Assembly: GCF_016658545.1 (NCBI RefSeq)
Contig: NZ_JACVZC010000011.1
Span: 1 to 64,000, forward strand
From: Pseudomonas sp. S37
GTDB taxonomy: Bacteria > Pseudomonadota > Gammaproteobacteria > Pseudomonadales > Pseudomonadaceae
DNA length: 64,000 nucleotides
Direction: 5' to 3'
Both the position numbers and the translations under genes were made by a program. This document shows positions 58,350-64,000 of the stretch, piece after piece. The notes under the pieces are model-generated. The model was not told the origin of the DNA. It did not search any database and was given only the letters and a program-made list of their open reading frames with translations. Every line of letters begins with the position of its first letter. Position 1 is the stretch's first letter.

Positions 58350-60851
58350 ATGGCCAAGCCCCTGCAGGAATACGCGCGCAAACGTGACTTCAATGCCACG
58401 CCCGAGCCCAGCGGCAAACGCAGCCGAGGCAAGCAGGCCCACGCGCTGCAGTTCTGCATCCAGAAACATGACGCCAGCCACCTGCACTACGACTTCCGCC
58501 TGGAGCTCGACGGCACCCTGAAAAGCTGGGCAATCCCCAAAGGCCCGTCACTGGACCCCAAGGTGCGCCGGCTGGCCGTGCATGTGGAGGACCACCCGCT
58601 GGACTACGCCGATTTCGAAGGCCATATCCCCGAAGGCCATTACGGTGCCGGTGATGTCATCGTCTGGGATCGCGGCATCTGGGAGCCCGAAGGCGATGCC
58701 CGCCAGGCCTATGCCAAGGGCAAGCTGCGCTTTCGCCTGCAAGGTGAAAAGCTCAGTGGTGTGTGGAACCTGTTTCGTACCCACCTGGCCGGCAAGAAAG
58801 AGCAATGGATGCTGGTGAAGTCGCACGATGGCCAGGCCCGTAGCGAAGCCGACTACAGCATTGTCGAGGCCCAGCCCGACAGCGTGCTCAGCGACCGCAC
58901 CCTGGTGCCGCGCAAGCCCGCGGCGAAGCAGGCCGCCGCCACACCGCGCGCTAGCCGCAAGCGCGCCGGCAAAGCCCGCAAGGCGTCGTTGCCGGCACAG
59001 TTAGAGCCGCAGCTGGCCACGCTGGTGGATTCTCCGCCCAGCGGCGACTGGCGCTACGAGGTCAAGTTCGACGGTTACCGCATCCTGGCCCGTATCGACG
59101 GCGACGACATTCGCCTGTTCACCCGCAACGGCCACGACTGGAGCAGCAAGATGCCCCGCCAGGTCGCCGCCCTGCGCGCGCTGGGTATCGACTCGGCCTG
59201 GCTCGATGGCGAAATGGTGGTGGCCGACGCGAATGGCGCGGCAGACTTTCAGGCCCTGCAGAACGCCTTCGACACCGCCCATGACGAGCACATCACCTAC
59301 TACCTGTTCGACCTGCCCTTCCTCGGTGGCCAGGACTTGCGCCAGCTGCAGCTGCAGGACCGACGTGAAACCCTGCAGCGCTTGCTTGAACACGATAAGT
59401 CGCAGGTGCTCAGGTATTCCGCCGACTTTGACCAGCCAGCCGAGTCCCTGCTCGACAGCGCCTGCCGTCTTCAGCTCGAAGGCCTGATCGGCAAACGTGC
59501 CGACAGCCCCTACAGCGGCCGGCGCAGCGCGGACTGGGTCAAGCTCAAGTGCAAGCAGCGCCAGGAATTCGTGATCGTCGGTTACACCGACCCCAAAGGC
59601 AGCCGCAGCGGCTTCGGCGCCCTGCTTCTGGCCCTGCACGACAACGACAGTGGCGAACTGCGATATGCCGGCAAGGTCGGCACCGGCTTCAGCACCACGA
59701 CCCTGGCCAGCATCCACCAGCGGCTCAAGCCACTGCAAACCGCCAGCCCTGCCCTGGCCAGGCCACCTACCGGCGCCGAAGCCCGGGGTGTGCACTGGCT
59801 GAAACCCAGGTTGCTGGCCGAAGTCGCCTATGCCCAGATGACCCGGGACGGCATTGTGCGCCACTCGGTGTTTCATGGCCTGCGCGATGACAAGGCGGCC
59901 ACCGCCATCGACCTGGAGCGCGCCATGCCCGCCAAGACCGCGCAGCAACGCAAGCAGGCCAAGGCGCCTGATACCTTGGGCGAATTGCGCCTGACCCACC
60001 CCGACCGGGTGATCGACGCCAGCAGCGGCACCACCAAGCGCGAGGTTGCCGAATATTACGCCGCCATCAGCCAGTGGCTGTTGCCCCAACTCAAGCATCG
60101 CCCGGTTGCGCTGGTACGTGCACCGGACGGGCTGGCGGGCGAGCTGTTCTTCCAGAAGAATGCCGGCCAGCTGCACATACCCAATGTGCTCAGCTACGAC
60201 AAGGCCGAGGCCGGTCAGGCGGCAATGGTCATCAATCGCGCCGATACCCTGCTGGGCGCGGTGCAGATGAACATGCTCGAGCTGCACACCTGGAACGCCA
60301 CCGACAAGGACTTCGACAAGCCCGACCGCTTTGTGCTCGACCTGGACCCGGACCCGGCGCTGCCGTGGAAGGCCATGCTGGAGGCCACTCAGCTGGCCTT
60401 GACCTTGCTGGATGAACTGGGCCTGAAGGTGTTTCTCAAGACCAGTGGCGGCAAGGGCATGCACTTGGTTGTGCCGCTGACCCGCCGCGCCGGTTGGGAT
60501 GAGGTCAAGGATTTCAGCCACGCCATGGTCGATTACCTGGCCAGGCTGTTCCCTGACCGGCTCAGCGCTGTGTCCGGGCCCAAGAACCGGGTCGGGCGCA
60601 TCTTCATCGACTACCTGCGCAATGGCAAAGGCGCAACCACCGCCTGTGCTTACTCGCTACGTGCCCGTGAAGGCCTGCCGGTGTCAGTGCCGATCTGGCG
60701 CGATGAGCTGCCGCAGCTCAAAGGTGCCAACCAGTGGCACATCGGCAACCTTGGCGAGCGCCTGGCGCAGGTCGACGACCCCTGGGCCGACATGGGCAAG
60801 GTGCGCCAGTCGATCACTGCGCGCATGCGCAAGCAACTGGGGCTCGCCTAG
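58350..60851 (+). CDS. ligD: LigD, multifunctional NHEJ DNA ligase, 833 aa
   Basis: Three domains in order: 3'-phosphoesterase (about 25-190; HDASHLHYDFRLELDGTLKSWAIPKG, HVEDHPLDYADFEG), ATP-dependent ligase (about 215-525; nucleotidyl Lys239 in EVKFDGYR, then DGEMVV and KLKCKQRQEF), and primase-polymerase (about 555-830; VLDLDPDPALPW, KTSGGKGMHLVVPL). Start ATG 58350 with GGAG 7 nt upstream. It repairs double-strand breaks with Ku; no ku gene lies in the window. Confidence 0.93.
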   Translation: MAKPLQEYARKRDFNATPEPSGKRSRGKQAHALQFCIQKHDASHLHYDFRLELDGTLKSWAIPKGPSLDPKVRRLAVHVEDHPLDYADFEGHIPEGHYGAGDVIVWDRGIWEPEGDARQAYAKGKLRFRLQGEKLSGVWNLFRTHLAGKKEQWMLVKSHDGQARSEADYSIVEAQPDSVLSDRTLVPRKPAAKQAAATPRASRKRAGKARKASLPAQLEPQLATLVDSPPSGDWRYEVKFDGYRILARIDGDDIRLFTRNGHDWSSKMPRQVAALRALGIDSAWLDGEMVVADANGAADFQALQNAFDTAHDEHITYYLFDLPFLGGQDLRQLQLQDRRETLQRLLEHDKSQVLRYSADFDQPAESLLDSACRLQLEGLIGKRADSPYSGRRSADWVKLKCKQRQEFVIVGYTDPKGSRSGFGALLLALHDNDSGELRYAGKVGTGFSTTTLASIHQRLKPLQTASPALARPPTGAEARGVHWLKPRLLAEVAYAQMTRDGIVRHSVFHGLRDDKAATAIDLERAMPAKTAQQRKQAKAPDTLGELRLTHPDRVIDASSGTTKREVAEYYAAISQWLLPQLKHRPVALVRAPDGLAGELFFQKNAGQLHIPNVLSYDKAEAGQAAMVINRADTLLGAVQMNMLELHTWNATDKDFDKPDRFVLDLDPDPALPWKAMLEATQLALTLLDELGLKVFLKTSGGKGMHLVVPLTRRAGWDEVKDFSHAMVDYLARLFPDRLSAVSGPKNRVGRIFIDYLRNGKGATTACAYSLRAREGLPVSVPIWRDELPQLKGANQWHIGNLGERLAQVDDPWADMGKVRQSITARMRKQLGLA

Positions 60852-60876
60852 TGGACATGACCCGGGAGAACCGCCC

Positions 60877-61920
60877 ATGAGCATCGTTCAGGACTTCAAC
60901 CTGACCACCTTTGACCGCCTGTTACGGGCCTTTGGCGAACGCCAGCAACCGTTGAACCTCGATACCCAGCTGCCGCAGCTGATCCAGGCGCTGCAAGCCG
61001 ACCACCTCGACCTGCTGCCCTTGCCGGGGCAAGGCAACACCTTGCGCCGCTGGCAGACCTTGGCGCGTGTGGCCGGCTGCGACCTGGCTCTGGCCAAGTT
61101 GTACGAGGGCCATACCGACGCCTTGGCGATACTCGCCGAATGCGGCGCTGCCCATTACGCCGCAGACGGCATCTGGGGCGTGTGGGCCGCCGAGCCGCCC
61201 GACGCCCGCACCCACATTACCGGGCGTGAGGGTAGCCAGGTGCGCCTGCACGGGCGCAAGGCCTGGTGCTCAGGTGCCCTGCAGATCGACAGGGCTTTGA
61301 TCACCGCCTGGGATGAAGCCGAACAACCGCAACTGGTGGCCATTGAACTGTCTGACCCGAGCCAGGGTTTGAACATCGAACACTGGCAGGCCGTTGGCAT
61401 GGCCACCACTGCCAGTGTCGACGTGGCGTTCAATGACACCCCAGGCACGCTGATCGGCAAACCCGGCCAGTACCTCGCTCGCCCGGGTTTCTGGCAAGGC
61501 GGTGCCGGCATTGCCGCCTGTTGGTACGGTGCGGCCGAGGCGCTGGCGGACTACCTGCGCGAGCACTGCCGCAAACCGCGCCCCGACCCCCACGCCGATG
61601 CCCACCTGGGGGCGGTGGATGCTGCCTTGTATGGGGCGCGCGCAGCCCTGCGTGAATGCGCCGCCTGGATCGACCGGCAGCCCGGGCTGGACGCCAGTTT
61701 CGAGGTGCGCCGCACCCGTGCCCAGGTAGAACAGGCCGTGGAGCAGGTCATCAACCACGTCGGCCGTGCCCTGGGCGCCACGCCGTTCTGCCGCAGCAGC
61801 CATTTTGCCCGGCTGAGCGCAGACCTGCCGGTATTCCTGCGCCAGAGCCATGCCGAGCGTGACCTGGCGGTGCTGGGCCAGCAGTTGGCCCAGGTGCCGG
61901 CCGGAGCGTGGCAGCTATGA
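60877..61920 (+). CDS. Acyl-CoA dehydrogenase-like protein, 347 aa
   Basis: Acyl-CoA dehydrogenase fold with N-terminal helical, middle beta (AEPPDARTHITGREGSQVRLHGRKAWCSGA) and C-terminal helical parts. The usual catalytic Glu is not obvious, and length (347) is slightly below the family average. Start ATG 60877 behind GGGAGAA. The stop overlaps the PIG-L gene start (ATGA). First of a four-gene coupled cassette; substrate unknown. Confidence 0.75.
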   Translation: MSIVQDFNLTTFDRLLRAFGERQQPLNLDTQLPQLIQALQADHLDLLPLPGQGNTLRRWQTLARVAGCDLALAKLYEGHTDALAILAECGAAHYAADGIWGVWAAEPPDARTHITGREGSQVRLHGRKAWCSGALQIDRALITAWDEAEQPQLVAIELSDPSQGLNIEHWQAVGMATTASVDVAFNDTPGTLIGKPGQYLARPGFWQGGAGIAACWYGAAEALADYLREHCRKPRPDPHADAHLGAVDAALYGARAALRECAAWIDRQPGLDASFEVRRTRAQVEQAVEQVINHVGRALGATPFCRSSHFARLSADLPVFLRQSHAERDLAVLGQQLAQVPAGAWQL

Positions 61921-62672
61921 CCACCAACCTGATCCAGTCCGCCAGCGGTACGCCCTGGGCCGCCTGGCAGCAGGCCGCACACCTGGCACGCGCCACCTGG
62001 CTTGATCCACGCCAGCTATGCCCACCGGGCCGCCGCCTGGTCTTGATCGCACCGCACCCGGATGACGAGATCCTCATGGCCGGGGGCCTGCTGTCTGGCT
62101 TCAAGGGGCGTGAGGACGAGCTGGTGCTGGTTTCTGCCACCGACGGCGAAGGCAGCCACCCCGGTTCCCGGCACTGGAGCGAGCATCGCCTGCGTCGCCA
62201 GCGGCCCCTGGAGAGCCGCCAGGCCATCAAGCAGCTGGGTCTGGACCCCAACCGGCTGGACTGGCGCCGCCTGCATCTGAAGGACGGCCAGCTGCCGCGT
62301 GAAGAAGCCTTTCTGGTTAGCCACCTCACCCAGCTACTGCGCCCTGACGATCTGCTGATGGCCACTTGGCGCGGCGATGGCCATTGCGACCACGAAGCGG
62401 TCGGGCGTGCTGCCGCACACGCCGCGCAGGCCCGCCAGGTGCAGTTGGCCGAAGTGCCGGTCTGGGCCTGGCACTGGGCGCAGCCCGACGACCCTCGCCT
62501 ACCCTGGCCCCGCGCGCACCGGCTGCAGCTGGATGAGCCCCGCGTGGCGGACAAGCGCAAGGCATTGTCCGCACATGCCAGCCAGCTTGAAGCGGACGAT
62601 GACAAACCGCCCGTATTGCCGCCGAACCTGCTGGATTGCCTGCTGCAACCGTTCGAACTGGTGTTTCTGTGA
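61917..62672 (+). CDS. PIG-L family N-deacetylase, 251 aa
   Basis: Zinc-dependent deacetylase of the LmbE/PIG-L fold: LIAPHPDDEILMAGGLL (metal site) and WRGDGHCDHEAVGRAA (second metal His) are intact. Family members remove acetyl from N-acetylglucosaminyl groups on lipids, mycothiol or similar. Start ATG 61917 coupled to the previous gene. Confidence 0.85.
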   Translation: MTTNLIQSASGTPWAAWQQAAHLARATWLDPRQLCPPGRRLVLIAPHPDDEILMAGGLLSGFKGREDELVLVSATDGEGSHPGSRHWSEHRLRRQRPLESRQAIKQLGLDPNRLDWRRLHLKDGQLPREEAFLVSHLTQLLRPDDLLMATWRGDGHCDHEAVGRAAAHAAQARQVQLAEVPVWAWHWAQPDDPRLPWPRAHRLQLDEPRVADKRKALSAHASQLEADDDKPPVLPPNLLDCLLQPFELVFL

Positions 62673-62683
62673 ATGGAGTTGTC

Positions 62684-63283
62684 ATGAGCCTCAGCCCGCA
62701 GTATTTCGCCGACCTGTACGCCACCAGTGAAGACCCTTGGGCGTTCCGTACGCGCTGGTACGAGAAGCGCAAGCGCGAGCTGGTCATGGCCAGCCTGCCG
62801 CGTCAGTGCTATCAACGCGTGTTCGAGCCGGCCTGCGCCAATGGCGAGCTCAGCGCATTGCTGGCCGAACGCTGCGCAGAGCTGCTGTGCCAGGACCTCG
62901 ACCCGAGTGCCGTGAACCTGGCCCGCGAGCGCCTGGCTGAAGTAACCAATGCCTCTGTCGAGCTGGCCCGGCTGCCGGCGGATTGGCCTGGCGGGCGCTT
63001 CGACCTGATCGTGCTCAGTGAGGTGGGTTACTACCTCGACCCTACCGACTGGCTGCAGGTGATCGAGCAATCGGTGGCCAGCCTGACCTATGACGGTGGG
63101 CTGCTGGCCTGTCACTGGAAGCACCCCATCGCCGGCTGCCCGCAGGATGGGCGCGAAGTGCACCGCATGCTGGCCCGGCACTTGCCGCTGTATCGGCAGT
63201 TCCAGCATGACGAGGCGGACTTCGTGCTGGAGTACTGGTCCTGCCAGCCCAGCGTGGTCGACCTCGACGAGACCTGCCCATGA
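62684..63283 (+). CDS. NodS-like SAM-dependent methyltransferase, 199 aa
   Basis: Class I methyltransferase of the NodS/ubiquinone type: VFEPACANGELSALLAERCAELLCQDLDPSAV is the SAM-binding motif I region, and FDLIVLSEVGYYL motif post-I. The DPW motif in SEDPWAFRTRWYEKRKRELV is typical of NodS-like proteins. The start is ATG 62684 with GGAG 6 nt upstream; GTG 62669 is an alternative. The stop overlaps the glycosyltransferase start by 4 nt. Confidence 0.85.
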   Translation: MSLSPQYFADLYATSEDPWAFRTRWYEKRKRELVMASLPRQCYQRVFEPACANGELSALLAERCAELLCQDLDPSAVNLARERLAEVTNASVELARLPADWPGGRFDLIVLSEVGYYLDPTDWLQVIEQSVASLTYDGGLLACHWKHPIAGCPQDGREVHRMLARHLPLYRQFQHDEADFVLEYWSCQPSVVDLDETCP

Positions 63284-63939
63284 TTGCCGTGGTCATTCCG
63301 GCGCACAATGAGGCCCGCCGCCTGGGCCGCTGCCTTCGGGCGGTGCTGATTGCCGCGCTGCAGGCGCAGCAATCGGGGTATCGGGTGGAAGTGCTGGTGG
63401 TACTGGACCGCTGCAGTGACAGTAGCGCGGCAGTGGCGCGGCGTTTTGGTGTGCACGTGCTGGAGGTGGATGCCGGTAGTGTCGGCATGGCGCGCCGGGT
63501 CGGGGCGGCTTACATGGTCGAACGTGGTGCACGGTGGCTGGCATGTACTGACGCCGACAGCCGGGTGCCCGGGCACTGGCTGTTGTCGCAATTGGCCTGC
63601 AGCGCCGAAGTCGTGTGCGGCACGGTGCATGTCGAATACTGGCAACCGTGGCACACCGCAGCCCTGCGCCAGCTGTACCAAAGCCGCTATGAAGCGCGCG
63701 AGGGCCACCGGCATGTGCACGGCGCCAACCTGGGCGTTTGTGCCGCTGCCTATGAACGGGTGGGCGGCTTCCAGCCGTTGGCGGCGCATGAAGATGTGCA
63801 ACTGGTCAACGACCTGCAGGCCAGTGGCGCACAGATCGTCTGGACCGCCAGGCACAGCGTGGCCACCAGCAGCCGGCGCGACAGTCGGGCTCCGGAAGGG
63901 TTTGGTGATTATCTCGAAGGATTGCAGGCTCACATTTAA
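63280..63939 (+). CDS. Family 2 glycosyltransferase, 219 aa
   Basis: GT-A fold enzyme: VVIPAHNEARRLGRCLRAVL at the N-terminus, VLVVLDRCSDSSAAVARRFG, and the metal-binding DXD equivalent LACTDADSRVPGHWLL. VHGANLGVCAAAYERVGGF and AHEDVQLV follow, as in GT2 acceptor and catalytic regions. Start ATG 63280 coupled to the methyltransferase. Last gene of the cassette. Confidence 0.85.
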   Translation: MIAVVIPAHNEARRLGRCLRAVLIAALQAQQSGYRVEVLVVLDRCSDSSAAVARRFGVHVLEVDAGSVGMARRVGAAYMVERGARWLACTDADSRVPGHWLLSQLACSAEVVCGTVHVEYWQPWHTAALRQLYQSRYEAREGHRHVHGANLGVCAAAYERVGGFQPLAAHEDVQLVNDLQASGAQIVWTARHSVATSSRRDSRAPEGFGDYLEGLQAHI

Positions 63940-63945
63940 TGTGAG
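63929..63945 (+). terminator. Small hairpin at the cassette end
   Basis: CTCACAT (63929-63935) and ATGTGAG (63939-63945) pair perfectly around 3 nt and include the stop codon of the glycosyltransferase. No T tract. Confidence 0.3.
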
Positions 63946-63957
63946 GTCACACCGGCC

Positions 63958-64000
63958 TTTGTAGGAGCGGCCTTGCGTCGCGATCGGGCTGCGCAGCAGC
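63958..64000. repeat. Dispersed repeat of the TAGGAGCGGCCTTG type, cut by the window end
   Basis: TGTAGGAGCGGCCTTGCGTC followed by GCGATCGGGCTGCGCAGCAGC matches the element at 34626-34672 with about two differences. Confidence 0.6.

Overview
The window reads as a chromosome segment of a Pseudomonas putida-group bacterium. The evidence is the P. putida-type phenylacetate (paa) cluster, many paired palindromic repeats of the GCGGGTNNACCCGC type between genes, Pseudomonas-typical genes (OprD-like porin, Pseudomonas metallothionein, LigD, DUF6555), and strong G/C third-position bias from about 6.8 kb onward. No rRNA, tRNA, CRISPR array or complete insertion sequence was recognised.

Layout. (1) 1-6774 is an accessory, A+T-richer block: small unknown genes, a C-protein-like XRE regulator, a decayed IS66 transposase scrap, an active-looking tyrosine recombinase beside a catalytically stripped paralogue, and about 1.9 kb of nearly gene-free DNA holding direct and inverted repeats. 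(2) 6775-16360 is a catabolic region: a GbcA-like Rieske oxygenase without a reductase, three regulators (GlxA/AraC, GntR, LysR), an MFS transporter, a KauB/PuuC-like aldehyde dehydrogenase, an FAD amine oxidase and a DapA-family lyase. The set suggests uptake and oxidation of an N-methylated or amine compound; the substrate is unknown. (3) 16639-22989 holds a lipoprotein, an Lrp regulator and, divergent from it, a tyrosinase-like type-3 copper protein followed by a 579-residue unknown protein and an exported single-haem c-type protein. (4) 23131-26263 holds a FetAB-like ABC transporter and a hipBA toxin-antitoxin pair with a dyad operator.

(5) 26357-43856 is the complete phenylacetate catabolon: repressor paaX and paaY on the minus strand, then paaFGHIJK, paaABCDE, a DUF485/permease pair, a porin and paaZ on the plus strand. 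PaaK makes phenylacetyl-CoA, PaaABCE epoxidises the ring, PaaG isomerises to the oxepin, PaaZ opens and oxidises it, and PaaJ, PaaF and PaaH complete the beta-oxidation steps to acetyl-CoA and succinyl-CoA. Matching GATACA/TGTATC dyads upstream of paaF and paaA are candidate PaaX operators.

(6) 44235-58207 holds signalling and envelope genes: a divergent two-component pair, a KGG stress protein, a 1260-residue CheB-CheR-PAS-kinase-receiver hybrid, an orphan ClpP-like protease, an iron-permease-like protein, a DUF72/EEP/ClsB/YbhN operon and a metallothionein. (7) 58350-63939 holds LigD and then a tight four-gene cassette (acyl-CoA dehydrogenase-like, PIG-L deacetylase, NodS-like methyltransferase, family 2 glycosyltransferase) that looks like an uncharacterised glycan or glycolipid modification pathway.

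The best candidates for undescribed systems are the copper-protein/unknown/cytochrome trio, the four-gene cassette, and the paired recombinases with their 15-bp inverted repeat.
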